Below, in pieces: positions 20,501 to 32,360 of a stretch of 64,000 bases of DNA. Location: NCBI RefSeq assembly GCF_048128805.1, contig NC_135997.1:3452470-3516469 (forward strand), given 5' to 3'. Made by a program: the position numbers and the translations under genes. The stretch comes from Centroberyx gerrardi (Eukaryota; Chordata; Actinopteri; Beryciformes; Berycidae). Positions within the stretch are counted from its first letter, which is position 1. Each line of letters starts with the position of its first letter. Below the pieces are notes generated by a model. It had not been told where the DNA came from. It made no database searches and saw only the letters and a program-made list of their open reading frames with translations.

Positions 20501-23500
20501 CTTCCTTTCCAAGACACTTGAGCGTACAGTCTTTAATCAAGTCTCTGAATTCCTTTCTGAGAACAACCTGTATGATCCTAACCAGTCTGGCTTCAAACGC
20601 GGACACTCTACCGAGACCGTGCTCTTGTCTGTAGTGGAAACACTGCGATCAGCTAGAGCTGCCGGTCAGTCCTCTGTTCTAATGTTGCTTGACCTATCGG
20701 CTGCCTTTGACACGGTTAACCACCAAATCCTCCTCTCCACACTCGCTGAGCTTGGCTTCTCAGGATCTGCTCTCCGCTGGTTTGAGTCCTACCTCTCAGG
20801 GAGATCCTTTAGAGTTTCTTGGAGAGGGGAAGTGTCTAAATCCCACTGCTTGTCCACAGGGGTACCTCAAGGGTCAGTGCTTGGACCCCTTCTCTTTTCA
20901 ATATACACCACCTCACTTGGTGCAGTCATCTGCTCACATGGCTTCTCATACCATTCATATGCTGACGATACCCAGCTCCTCCTATCGTTCCCGCCAGATG
21001 ACCCCACAGTCTCGGCACGGATATCGGCATGCCTCGCCGATATCTCGGCATGGACGAAGGAACGCCACCTTCAGCTTAACCTGTCAAAGACTGAGCTCCT
21101 TGTCATCCCAGCCAGTCCCTCTGTACAACAACAGATCAGTATCCAGCTCGAATCAGCTCAGCTCATTCCCGCAAAGTCTGCCAGAAACTTGGGTGTCATG
21201 ATTGATGACCAACTAACCTTTAAGGAGCATGTGGCTTCTGTTGCTCGGTCATGCCGATTTGCCCTGTAGAACACAGATCAGACCCTACCTGTCTGAGCAT
21301 GCAGCACAACTCCTAGTACAGGCGCTGATAATATCACGTCTTGACTACTGCAACTCCTTACTGGCAGGGCTCCCGGCATGTACGCTCAAAACTCTGCAGA
21401 TGATCCAGAACGCGACGGTGCGTTTGGTCTTCAACCGGCCCAAAACAGCACGTCACTCCACTGTTCATATCCCTCCACTGGCTCCCAGTTGCTGCCCGCA
21501 TCGAGTTCAAGTCCTTGATGCTCGCCTACAAAGCAGCAACCAAAACGACTCCCACCTACCTGAACTCCCTCATTCAGGTCTACGTTCCCTCCCGCCCACT
21601 ACGCTCTGCCAAGGAACAGCGCCTGGTGCTGCCACCACAACAAGGCCCTAAGTCTCTAGCCAGACTCTTCTTCTGTGGTTCCTCGGTGGTGGAACGAGTT
21701 ACCAAACTCCATTCGATCCGCAGAGTCCCTCTCAATCTTTAAGAAAATGCTAAAGACCAGCTCTTTAGTGAACACCTTCTCACCTGATGGACTGCGTAAT
21801 CCAAAAAAAAAAAAAAAATCTTTATCTGCCTCTATGCACTCTATGCACTGCCTCGTAGCACCTACAACTTAGTTTTATGGCACTTACTCTTGTTGTTCTC
21901 TCTCGACTAGATCCTTGCTTGTGTTGTATTAAAATCTCATATCTATGTCGCTTTGGATAAAAGCGTCTGCCAAATGGGAAATTGTAATTGTAATTGTAAA
22001 TGAAATATTCAGGCACCAATTTCAACTTTAAAACCACAGAAACACGACTCACGCTGGCGAAGTCCTCGTCCCGGGCCCGGACCCTGAAGGGCCTGTTGGA
22101 GCTGCGGTCTCTGAGGATCATGCTCTCTGGGATGGAGTTGCTGTAGATAAATCCCTCGTAGCGCTCCTTCTCGAAGCGAGGAGGGTTCCTGCTCTTCTTC
22201 ATCACCTCGATGGTGACCAGCGTCACTGCAAACTGATCCCTGTTGGTCACCTGCGACGCCTGAGGGCCGACGGCCGGGGAGGAAGGAAAGGAGACTTCAG
22301 CAAGAAAATATTCTAAATAATCCCCAGAAAGTCTATTGCAATCATTAGCTTTATTTGTTTCTATTTTCTGTTTCAGTGCAGAACAGCATGATGCACAGAC
22401 TAGTTTGGTACCAGAACAGTGAGGGTTATTGGTCCGGCAATATCAGCAGCTTTAGCCATGGTGATGTTTCCTGTGTCTTCATCAATCTGGAATATGCTGC
22501 CCTCATTCCCTGGATAAGCAAAAAAAAAAAAATCTTGTTCATACACATACAATACATCAGTATATCAATACATCAGTAAGGCTTTCTTCCTTTATACAGT
22601 ACATTCCCTCAGCTCATGACAGACACATTCATGAAGGCTCGATCAATAGCCTGTTAATTGCACTTGCAATATACAGTACATGCTTCTAATTTGTATGTTA
22701 CATGGTTACAAAGGAAATTAAATCCAAAATGAGAAATGAAAATTTTATTAAAGTATTTAAGTTGTCCTTAGATAAATAATTTACTGTATATGAAATCTTA
22801 ATTTGAGTCATATTTCCATTTAAAGATTGGTAGAAAAGCATTGGACCAAACTTTGTACAAAGAAGAGATGACTTATTTGAATGGCGACATATTTGGATGT
22901 TAATGGTTTTTAATGTGCATTTCTTTATTTGGGACAAATTCTTAAATTTTTGAATTTTATTCTGAAGTTTTATTTTGAAAGTTTTTCTTTTGGCTTTTAT
23001 CTTCCTGACATGTTAAGTCTAAAATGAAGCAAAAATGAAGAAGCAAATACATTTATATTCACAGTGAGTAGTTTGTTTTCACTGATTTTAACAAAGTAAC
23101 AAAGCCAGTGGTGAATGTGCTGTACTGTATTTCTGCACTGGTGGAAAATGAACACATGGGAGGCCGGTGTGTTCTTCATTTCAGTCAAACCTCTCAGTAT
23201 CCTGTAGCTGATCTGCTCGCTCCTGTTCTTGTCTCCGTCCTTGGCGAACAGCGGACCGGGCTCCAATGTTAGTGGCCCGTCCTGCGGATTAAAATCATGA
23301 TGCATTAAACCTACAAACCTCATTTGTATTCATTTGAACAGCCATTCCTCACGGGCAAAACTATAACAGCCAGCGTCTGATGAGCTCTCATGAATTTTCA
23401 CTGCTAACAACTTCTCTGCTTTATCATCACACACAGCATCCTATTAGCAGCTTAAGAGAAAATTTCCATCTGCCAAGTGACTGAATATATCATCAACTTT

Positions 23501-26500
23501 AGATACTGACAGATGCAGCCTGCCTTGAAACTGATACAGTAGTATGGAAAAAGATTAGTGCCAGCAGAGATTGCATTTGAATTGCATAAATTTGAATATG
23601 TCATGCTAATGTTGAATCGCTGATTTATAAAAATGAAGTTGTTAAATAAATGAATTTGAGAACTGAATTGGTAAGGCACAATTTGAAATGCAATGGCTTG
23701 AAATTGAATTATTATTGAACTTAACTTTTAACTGTAATTTCACAGTTTTCTCAATTCAAATTCAGTTTTCTCTGTTCAGACTGAGCTCTCTGAGATAAAC
23801 ATCCAGGGATTTAGGAAAATCAAACAAGCAAAAGTTCAATCCAACAACATTTGTGAGCAGAATGTTTAGACGAGTTCCTGATGGAAATAGCAAGTGCAGA
23901 AACAAGATGAAGACAAAACTTCAACTAGCTAGAATTTTCCAGTGTTATTGGATTGAATATTTTGTTTGATTTACCTAAATCCCTGGATGTTTGTTTCAAA
24001 GAGCTCAGTCTGAATTGAGAAAACCGAATTTAAACTGAGAAAACTGCACTTGAATTTAGAGGTAAAAGTTATGGTAACGCTTTACATTAAGTGTTCATTA
24101 ACTATGCATTTACTAACATGAATTAAACATGAATAACAGCATTAACAAAGATTAATTAATGTTAAATGCACATGAACAACTGCATCAATCAATTTTGTTA
24201 TACATGTTTGTTGATTATGTTAACTAATGTGTTTACTAACATGAATTAAGCATGAACAGTGACATTAAGAAAGATGAGTTCATATTAAATGCACAATAAA
24301 CAACTGCATTAAGTAATGTTGTTATACATGTTTGTTAATGCTTCATGTATTACTGAAACATATCCTGGCATTAACCAGAGGTGGAAAGTAACTAAGTACA
24401 TTTACTCAAGTACTGTACTGTACATTTTTTTGAGGTACTGACACTTTATTTGAGTATTTCCATTTTGTGAGACTTTATACGTTTCCTCCACTACATTTCA
24501 GAGGGAAATCTTGTACTTTTTCCTCCACTACATTTATCTGACGGCTGCAGTTACTAGTTAATCTGCAGAATAAGGTTTTACATGCAAAACATACAAAGCT
24601 CATAAAATATGTTGCATTGTTAGAGTTCAAACTCCCCAACAGTATATAGAGCAGTTAGACCGACAACATTAAAATACTTCTTACAGGTTAATGCTTCAAT
24701 AATGTAACACTCTGAAAAGGGCCGTTCTTGAGAATGAGTACTTTTACTTTTGATACTTCAGTACATTTTACTGCTAATACTTCTATACTTTTACTTAAGT
24801 AAACTTTTGAATGCAGAACTTTTACTTTTAATTCAGTATTTTTCCATTATGGTTTTGCTACTTTTACTTTAGTAAATTATTTGAGTACTTTTTCCATCAC
24901 TCTTCATTAACTAAATTGAGTAAGTCACAGCAAGAATTACCTAACATGAACAGTGTATTATTGATGTAATTTGGTACTTACTCAAACTTACACAAATTTA
25001 TGCAATCCAAATACAGTCTCTGCAGGCACTAAACAGTTTCCATACCGAAGCTTTAGGACTGATGAGGATGTAATTTGGGAGACTCACCTCCTTCTCAGTC
25101 AGGTTGACCTTCCCCCTGTATCCTGTGCTGACACACAGCTTGGCAATGCCTAAGTTGGCCCTCATGCAGGGCTGGAACCACGGCGGCCGGTTATCAACGT
25201 CCCTCACCTGCACCGTGATGGTGGCCACCGAGGTGAAGAAGGGCTTGTCGGAGGAAGAACCGTTGAACGTGTCCTGCAATATGTGACACGTTACATAATA
25301 ATAATAATGATAAACTTTATTTATACAGCACTTTTCAAAAGTCAATAAAACATCATAGAGAGAGATAAAGGACTTAAAAATAGAAAAGAACACCATCTAA
25401 AAGAGAGAACACAATGAAATGGAATACAATAAAAAATAAAAAGAAATCAAATAAGATAGAATAAAACAAGTTAAAATAAACACTAAGAGAAGGCCTGTAC
25501 ATAAAAGTAGGTTTTAAGAAGTGATGATACCGGTGAAACATGGGTCAAAGAGAGTCATCCCCTTCCTGGATGTTGTGGTGAATGTTGAATTTTTTTTTTT
25601 TATTGTACCTGTACATGTAAAACCAGAGAGATCTTCTGTATAACATCGTAGTCCATGATGCTTTGAACCAGTATCCTTGGAGTATTGATGTTCTCCAGGC
25701 GGAAATACTTGTCCTGGTATAAAAAAGCCTTTGTCAAAGCCTGAAGTCATGATTTGGTTTTACAGTTGATTTTCTATCCTCTTTTATATCTTTTCCTTAT
25801 ATTATTATATTTATGTTATCATTTTTTTGTTATTTTATTCTGTTTTACTGCTCTAGTTTACTTGCTTTGTGAAGCACTTTGTAACACTGTTAAGAAAGGT
25901 GCTATGCAAATAAAGTTTATTATTATTATTATTATTATACACTCAATGAAAGAGACAAAGGCAATTGTTAATTTCTTCAGATAGACTTCTCTCACTTCAG
26001 CATCAATTCTTTACATCATTTTATATTCATATCAGTTTTCTTACATCAGCACATTTTGTATTTGAAGTATTCATGGATTACTTCAAATCATTCTTGATGT
26101 ATTATGCATTCTCAGTTTGAAAAACCAATATGATAACTGTTTATGTTTCTGTTTTCTGAAAGAATACAAACAATGAGCACTATCCTAGTTAAATACAGTA
26201 TATATAGTCACTGTAATACAATCATCATATCACTACAATAGATTTGGTCTTACCGTGGCAGACTCTAAGCGATAGTACAAAACCTCTGAATCAATATCTG
26301 TAGCTTCTATTAGTCCAACAGTGGAGTTAACTGGAGTGAGCTGTGGAGACAAAATTCAGAGTCAGCATAATATTGACACTGAAACAGGTTGTAAATATAT
26401 GGATTATAGAAAATATAAATGTTCCTAGAAAACCAGGATGTCTCACCTCATTCACTTCTAGAACATAGTGGTTTTGTGAAAAGTTTGGAGGATTATCGTT

Positions 26501-28152
26501 CACATTTTCAACAGAAACCTCCACAGACACGTTCACCTTGAAGAGAGAAAAACAAATCCAACAGTTTTACGACAAAGTAAATGATAACTTATTCTAGACA
26601 ATCATTAGTTATTTTAATGAGCGGAGAAAGAAGTCACACATAAATTAAGAGAAATATTATGTTGACCTTTGACAATGAGCTCCAAAATAGCATGGGCCAG
26701 CTGTTTACAATCCATTTGGTCGACTCATTAGCATGTTATCTTTTATTTTTTTTCTTAATGAGTGATTCTGTGTGTGATGTGAGTGTGCTGCTCACAGATC
26801 TGGAGCCGGCTCTGCTGCATTGGACCCGAACCACCAGAGCTTCACTGGGCAAAGACTAACAAACACATATCGCACATATCAGCAATAATATCAGCATTTA
26901 TATAAAGTTTTAAAAAGTGAAACTTTATTAATAACACCATCCATAAATCCATCCTTTTTTCCATTCAGTTTCAGACTAATTCCAAGAAACGCATCATAAC
27001 TGGACTTGGTCCTGATTGGCTCTCTCACTAAAGAATTCCTGAAATCCGTCCAATCAGGCCAGTTTGCAGCATTTGAACTGGAAAGCCTCCACTCAGCAGG
27101 TTTACTTCATTTGAATTAGAGGAGCTGCTGCTGTCGACCAATCAGGGTCCAGTATTGTGAGGACCTAGTCTTCACATTCATTCAATAAATAACCTTTCAA
27201 CTGAACTACATTTATTTACAAAACATCATGGAGAACATTATTCTTATGCTGAGTCAAAGTATATTTGAAAACAAATCATGAAAACTGAATCAAATTGGAC
27301 CAGTAAAAAAGCAACTACAATAAAAAATGCAACCTTTGACCTCTGAATGAAGAATGGAAGAACCTTCTTTCAATATCAGAGACAAGTAGGCAGTATTAAT
27401 GTTCACATCAACATGCAGTTGATAATGTACAAGTGATGGGGATTACCTCATAGTCCAAGCCTTTCTTTACCATCAGCTCATTCCCCTTTAAGTAGAAGAA
27501 ATCCTCAGGATTTCCTACAACAGTCAACGTTACATCGCTGCCAGCGCTGACTTTTGCAACCAGGAGGTCAGCGGTGTTGTTTTCTGGTATGGACACCGGG
27601 CCGGGAGAAACTGTGCAGACTAACAGAGGGAAGAGTCATGAAAATCAGACTGTGTACGAACAATAACAGTCAACAATGGCAGCAAGGCTAGCATGGCAGT
27701 GTCAGGGCCTAAAGGGATCCTGATCTAAGATTTCTATGAAATAAAGATCTGCAGAGAGATCTACAGCACATGCAGATTTAAAGCCAAAGCTGATTAATTG
27801 GGAATGTTGAAAAGTTTGTTTAGGTAAAGTACACTGCGACAAGATTTTTGCGATCCAGAAAGACTTATGACACCTATTGCAAACCTAATCTAATTTTAGC
27901 CCTTATCCTACACGAAACCCAATCCTAATTCTAATCTTAACACTAAACACAAGCCCTAAACCTAAACTAACCTTAATTTTCGGCAGTACATGCCTACTCT
28001 TAAGCCTTACCCTAAACTAAACCCAATCCTTATTCTAATCTTGATACTAAACACAAGCCCTACATAGCCCTACATACCTAATCTTAACATTAGCCTAAAC
28101 TCAAGCCTAGACCAAATATCAAGACCAAATATCAAATACAAGAACACTCACG

Positions 28153-28192
<40 letters not shown>

Positions 28193-28356
28193 TCAGAGTA
28201 AGCCTCATCAACATACACAGCCTCTTCCTGATGACGCCGTCAGCAGAGAGCAGACCTGTACTTACGTCTCTGAGCTGAACAAACTGTACAAAAGCAGACA
28301 GCGACGACACATCCAAGGAGAAAGTTCACAGGTTTGCTCTTCGATTTCAGTTCCAT
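14507..28356 (-). CDS. cdhr5: Cadherin-related family member 5 (brush-border protocadherin), 13 coding exons
   Basis: Coding exons in transcript order: 28356-28266, 27619-27447, 26536-26447, 26340-26254, 25713-25609, 25273-25088, 23281-23191, 22509-22412, 22259-22053, 17583-17470, 17343-17277, 16317-16157 and 15109-14507. All splice sites are GT-AG, phases match, and the product is 690 aa. Residues 1-29 form a signal peptide. Four cadherin repeats follow, marked by VNDNPPNF (100-107), ATDIDSE, RDVDNRPPWF (206-215), AKDGD and a worn NPPRF (332-336). A membrane span lies at about 453-475 with a cysteine-bearing juxtamembrane segment. In the cytoplasmic tail RSILNKQRRREGQKTVWF (587-604) matches the SIL-K-RR-G-K-VWF block near the human CDHR5 C-terminus, which decides the identity. 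In mammals CDHR5 pairs with CDHR2 to link microvilli. The Pro/Thr/Ser mucin-like stalk of human CDHR5 is missing. Intron 9 holds an L2 LINE in antisense. The start is the only ATG giving a signal peptide in phase. Confidence 0.92.
15362..16000. mobile_element. Fold-back element in cdhr5 intron 12
   Basis: The left end TTTTGTGTCTTTATTTTGAA and the right end are inverted copies of each other (about 15362-15420 and 15940-16000). The inner arms are also complementary: AAAGTGAAAAAA runs and TTCATTCAAATCTTTT on the left mirror GAATGAATGAAAAAG repeats on the right. The whole 640 bases could fold into one long A/T-rich hairpin. There is no coding capacity, so it is probably a MITE. Confidence 0.65.
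17659..18437. mobile_element. TIR element (MITE) in cdhr5 intron 9
   Basis: TTTAAAGTGATAATCTGCAA at the left pairs with GGATTATTACTTTAA at the right when reverse-complemented. The interior has no coding frame. It lies directly before the L2 LINE insertion, so the two nearly abut in the same intron. Confidence 0.5.
18520..22000 (+). mobile_element. L2-clade LINE (Maui-like), nearly full length, inactivated
   Basis: A GC-richer 5' UTR (about 18520-18908) precedes an endonuclease-RT reading frame broken by frameshifts. The endonuclease part shows LTKTWIRPE (normally T-E-T-W), VVIYR and VMGDMNIHLD with the later SDHFF. The RT part, mostly intact at 20115-21269, has LDLSAAFDTVNHQIL, GVPQGSVLGPLLF and SYADDTQLLL, then the LDYCNSLLAGLP block. 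Frame breaks fall near 19350, 19860 (a C run), 21265 and about 21480, so the copy is dead. The 3' tail GGATAAAAGCGTCTGCCAAA with an AATTGT short tandem end (21948-22000) is the L2-family tail. It is antisense within intron 9 of cdhr5. Confidence 0.9.
23721..24071. mobile_element. Fold-back element with about 110-bp inverted ends in cdhr5 intron 6
   Basis: The left arm contains CAGTTTTCTCAATTCAAATT and ACATCCAGGGATTTAGG. The right arm contains CCTAAATCCCTGGATGT and CTGAATTGAGAAAACC in inverse order. The arms cover most of the element, leaving about 120 bases in the centre. No coding frame is present. Class unresolved. Confidence 0.7.
24105..24345. repeat. Tandem duplication, two units of about 125 bp
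   Basis: Two head-to-tail copies start with TTTACTAACATGAATTAA (24109 and 24230 regions) and run through GTTATACATGTTTGTT. They differ by scattered substitutions. The preceding GGTAACGCTTTACATTAAG is a common TIR-like start of fish DNA elements, so the pair may be the interior of one element. Confidence 0.7.
24378..24902 (+). mobile_element. GGTGGAAAGTAACTAAGTAC repeat, forward copy
   Basis: It starts with GGTGGAAAGTAACTAAGTAC and ends with GAGTACTTTTTCCATCACTC, so the ends are imperfect inverted repeats. The interior has CTCCACTACATTT strings. I recognise it as an abundant teleost non-autonomous element. An inverted partial copy is at about 60405-60688. Confidence 0.65.
25288..25510 (-). 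mobile_element. LINE 3' tail, minus strand, in cdhr5 intron 5
   Basis: ATAATAATAATAATGATAAA followed by CTTTATTTATACAGCACTTT is the reverse complement of the usual fish LINE ending (AAAGTGCTGTATAAATAAAG plus a trinucleotide tail). Upstream on its own strand the sequence is degenerate. Confidence 0.45.
25775..25940 (+). mobile_element. LINE 3' tail, plus strand, in cdhr5 intron 4
   Basis: GAAGCACTTTGTAACACTG and GGTGCTATGCAAATAAAG are followed by a TTATTATTA tail. This is the same ending as the minus-strand tail at 25288 but in opposite orientation, in the next intron. No RT coding remains. Confidence 0.5.
26580..27440. other. cdhr5 intron 2, no feature seen
   Basis: About 0.9 kb of AT-rich intron between exons 3 and 2. 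I saw no conserved exon, TIR or tail motif. Confidence 0.55.
28155..28189. repeat. (CA)n microsatellite in cdhr5 intron 1
   Basis: About 17 CA units, roughly 80 bases inside the intron from the exon 1 donor. The adjoining part of the intron (27850-28130) has an irregular run of CCTAA-like words that resembles degenerate telomere-type or simple repeat DNA. Confidence 0.9.
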
Positions 28357-28939
28357 GTCCTGATTTCAGAGCAGCAACAAATGAAGTCCTGAGGAGGATG
28401 AGGAACCCGTGGTACCAGCTGGTACTTGTGCACATAATGCCCTGTCTGTGCTGCCCGGCGAGTGGGAGTCGACTACAGTCGCAATGTTTGTGACTTCATC
28501 TTACGGGCATATATTGCATGCAGCGCTTGCCAGCAGCGGACTTGCAACCTCCTACAAAAATACTTGCATCTGTTTTAGCCGGACGGGTCTTTCTGTATCT
28601 CTCTGCTGGCTGCAGTCATAAGGAAGGAATCCACCAGCTGAGAGAAACATTTCTGACATGTCTGGATGTTAAGTTATACTGACCTGTTTAAAGATGATGA
28701 ATTATCTTTGTTTTATTGTGATAACATACATAGATGCATACATACATACATGAACATAATAGTAGAAACATCACACATCGTGAGAAATGAAAATAAATAA
28801 AACCAGAAAAAAGGGTGTGATGGGGGGGTGATGGAGGGCTATGGGCGGTAATTGAAGTTGTGGAATGAATGAATGTCTCACTTTTCTCACACTACAGCAA
28901 GGCATATTTGCCAGTAAATGGGCAGTTCAAAATGGTGAA

Positions 28940-29464
28940 TAGGGTTCAACCAATATGGAGTTTTGAAGGCCGATACCAATAATGATATTTTTGTATTATT
29001 CAATACAATATCTATTTGACCATTTCCATGCCAAAAACCTTACTGAATATTACTAAATAATGATAAATGTTCAGTGTTTCCCCCAGAATGTTATTCTTGT
29101 GAGGGTGGAAAAGCGTCTGAAACAGTATTTAGACCATCATGGGACACTAAAACTCTCCATTGAAACCCAGAATTCTTTTAGTGTTATCAGCACCTTAAGG
29201 CAGAGTGACCCACCACACCTATTCAATGGTTGGGGAAACTGGGAAACATTACTGCCTTTAACTGAAGAATTATTGAACAATTAAATGAATAAACAAAATG
29301 TGAAAAGAGAATTAAATGTCATGTCAGGTTTTCCATGTCTGTTTTCCTGTAGCTGTGGTCAGGGAAGAACCTCCATCATTTTGGCAGTGAACAACACTAG
29401 CTGGCCAATATCTGATATTTAATATAAGGCCAATATCGGCCTGATATATATCGGTCTAACCCTA
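28940..29464. mobile_element. TA-flanked TIR element
   Basis: TAGGGTTCAACCAATATGG at the left and ATATATCGGTCTAACCCTA at the right are imperfect inverted repeats bounded by TA, as expected for Tc1/mariner-like target sites. The interior (about 480 bases) has no transposase. Confidence 0.55.
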
Positions 29465-29671
29465 ATGGAGAGTTTTAAAATTTTCATAAACTGTTGTTGT
29501 TATTTTGGAGGGTCAGAAGTTTTTCCTCCCTCTCCATCCTGTCTGTTCCTTTCACAGCAGTGATGACAGAAAGTGACCCTGGCACAAAGTGGGACATACA
29601 TGTCTTCACATGTGGGCAGTGGAACACGGTACACACACCCGTCTGTTATACACTGCACTAAGTACTGCTTG

Positions 29672-29672
<1 letters not shown>

Positions 29673-29707
<35 letters not shown>

Positions 29708-29935
29708 TACACATAAACACAGTCCAGTGCCCCTCCCCCTCCCCCCAGCTCCTCTGTGTGGGAACAACAGCCATACAGTGTCATGATGTCACATGAAGCA
29801 CATACATTGTGCAGCGGAGCAGAGAAGCTCCACATGCAGCAGATCATCCAGAGCCCGAAACACTGAGAAACACTGAACTGAGGCCTGATAACCTGGAAGC
29901 ATAATGATTGGTTTGTGCCTGACCCGCCTGCTGAG

Positions 29936-29986
<51 letters not shown>

Positions 29987-29998
29987 ATGTGCGCACGT

Positions 29999-30046
<48 letters not shown>
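29673..30046. repeat. (CA)n and (GT)n microsatellites in opposite orientation
   Basis: A CA run at 29673-29702 and a GT run at 29940-30046 interrupted by a short CATGTGCGCACGTG segment. The runs are complementary and about 240 bases apart, so a transcript through them could pair. Confidence 0.9.
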
Positions 30047-30049
<3 letters not shown>

Positions 30050-30124
30050 TCTCGCACTGCTTGGGATTTTTCTGTGATAAAGACGTTTCCCAGAATGTGA
30101 TTAATAAAGTTATATTACATTCAC

Positions 30125-30535
30125 TACTACTACTACTACTTCTATTAATACAGTTACTACTACAATTACTACTGCTCCTGCTACTATAAGTCACCACTAC
30201 TACTACTACTACTAATGTTACTATTACTGCTACTACCACTTCTAATACAATCACTACTACTGCTGCAGCTACTACCAATACTACAATCACTACTGCTATT
30301 ATTATTGCTACTACTACTACTATCAATATTTCTTCTACTGCTGCTGCTACTATACTAATACAATTACTACTACTACTACTTCTACTGTTGCTGCTACTGC
30401 TACTACAATCACTGCTACTACCACTACTACTAATACAATTACTGCTACTCTTACTATTACTGCTATTACTATCAATACTACATCTACTACTAATACTACT
30501 ACTACTACTATTAGTACTACTGCTGCTGCTAACAC
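30125..30535. repeat. Compound trinucleotide repeat (TAC/ACT/TGC)
   Basis: About 410 bases made almost entirely of TAC and related ATT/TGC triplets in an irregular order. It is purely low-complexity DNA. The long open frames through it, which read as serine- or valine-rich text, are an artefact of the repeat. Confidence 0.9.
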
Positions 30536-32154
30536 AGACCTTGGCCTGAGGCGCTGATGTTGTTTGGGTGCAAATTAAACCCACTCTGTCTGGAAAGTCT
30601 ATCTTAATAAAGAGGTAGTTGCCATTCATGAAACAATTTAGCCACTTAACCTTATTTACCACTTGGCTACACCTGCACAGGAGATGACAGATTAAGAATA
30701 ATAATAATAACAATAATAATAATCTTTATTTTTACATAGCATTCTTCAAAACACAGTTACAAAGTGCTTCATAACCAAGAAAAAAAATCAGGCTTCCCTT
30801 CATCCTTGAAAAATCCTTGAAAGTTTGTGGATTTGAAGAAAAATAAGTCCTTGGAGGTTTTTGAAAAACAATGGAAGCCTTGAACCCTGTGATGGAGATT
30901 TGGAGATTTTTAAGCAGCAACAGTTTTGACATGAAGGATTTCAGGATTTACTGACTTGACAACATCATGATTGAAACATGAGGCCATGATGTCTAATTCT
31001 GACTGACGTCAGTGTAATGATTTACGGTCGGTGTAGCACTGGCTTGCTTGAGTCACGTTGCTGTTGTGTCACTGTAGTGCAGTGTTGTGTCACTGCCAAC
31101 TGCTGTTTTGGCACAGTGCACATTACAGCCAGTAGAGAGCGCTAGAGGAGGGGAAAGCAGATCCAGGACCAGGGACCGGTCATAAAGATGACGCTATGGT
31201 TAAGAGAGCAGAGTAAAACCACATCCCAGTGTTAATCAAGAGCCAAACAGAGTGCAAAACATGGAACAAAAAGTAGAGTCTGCTGCTCCCAAGGTGTGAA
31301 TGAAAATGTATTAACAGCTTCACATGGGACGTTTCCAGCTCAGTGCTCTTCATCCGACCAACCATGAGTGAGAAACATGCAGAGGAACCACATTCTTCTC
31401 GGGACACCAACACCTAAACCATGAGGTTCCTCTGGGTCAGCAGAACATCATGACACCTTGGACAGTAGTTCACTCCTCTGGATCCACTAACAGAGGCCAG
31501 ATCCAGATCTTAAGATAGAGGCTGTGTCAGGTTTACTCACTGTATATTTATCCCCACCCCCCACACCCCCATCCACCTCCTTAGAGGTTTAGTTTCCAAA
31601 ACAGAGTACGGGGTTAGGGTTAGGATTAGGATTAGAGTGAGTTTTGAAAACCAGAAAACTCAGCAGCTGGTGAAGTAATTGTTGAATCGGTATCATTGGT
31701 ATTGATCAGCAAGACTATCAACCCCCTGCAGATATATTATGGTCTGTTTGTGCTATGGGATTTTGCTACATCTTTGTCATTAAATAAATTGCATTGAAGA
31801 ACTGTATTCTTTATCAAAGTGTCTAGGGAGTTTGTAATGTTCATCCTTATCTGACCTATTTATGTAATAATTTGTGCAGTGGTGGTGATGTAACACTAAC
31901 TTGGGTTTGGTCTGGTTAAGGAGAGTAGCTAATCTCATAAGAGATTATTAGAGACCTACTTACTGGCATTCCTGTTCTCTAAGGCTGAGAGAGCCGGGGC
32001 TTTAAGCCTGTTGGTATAAGACCAGTGTTACCTGGGTCTGCCGTTCATTTGTCATAACTATCCAGGTCATCAGTGATTTGAATTTGCATGTTAACTTGTT
32101 CTGTCTATAGTTTACACAGTAAAAAATCCACCTTAAAAGTCCTGTCATGAAACC

Positions 32155-32360
32155 TGTCAGTGGCTATAAAAAGTATTCATCCCCCTTGACTTGTTACAAA
32201 ATTAGTTTACAATACATTTATTGGGATTATTCATGTAATTGTATGCAAAGTACTTTTTCCTGTCATGGTACAGTGGAAATTCAAGAATTTAATGTAAAAA
32301 TATAAAATTACAAATACAGAACAGTCTAGTTTGTAAAGGTATTTACCCCATAAATTGTCA
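32155..32360. mobile_element. Tc1-like terminal fragment
   Basis: CAGTGGCTATAAAAAGTATT followed by CATCCCCCTTGACTTGTTA is a diverged Tc1-type TIR and its adjoining sequence. The opposite end was not found and no transposase text is present. Confidence 0.5.

Noticed and set aside
27850-28130. CCTAA-like words in cdhr5 intron 1 as an interstitial telomere
   Set aside because: The hexamer is irregular (CCTAAACTAA, CCTTACCC, CCCAATCCT) with no run of perfect CCCTAA units.
29844-30713. Open frame of 289 codons rich in serine, valine and threonine-histidine
   Set aside because: It runs through (CA)n/(GT)n and TAC triplet arrays. Its composition comes entirely from the simple repeats and it has no splice or domain support.
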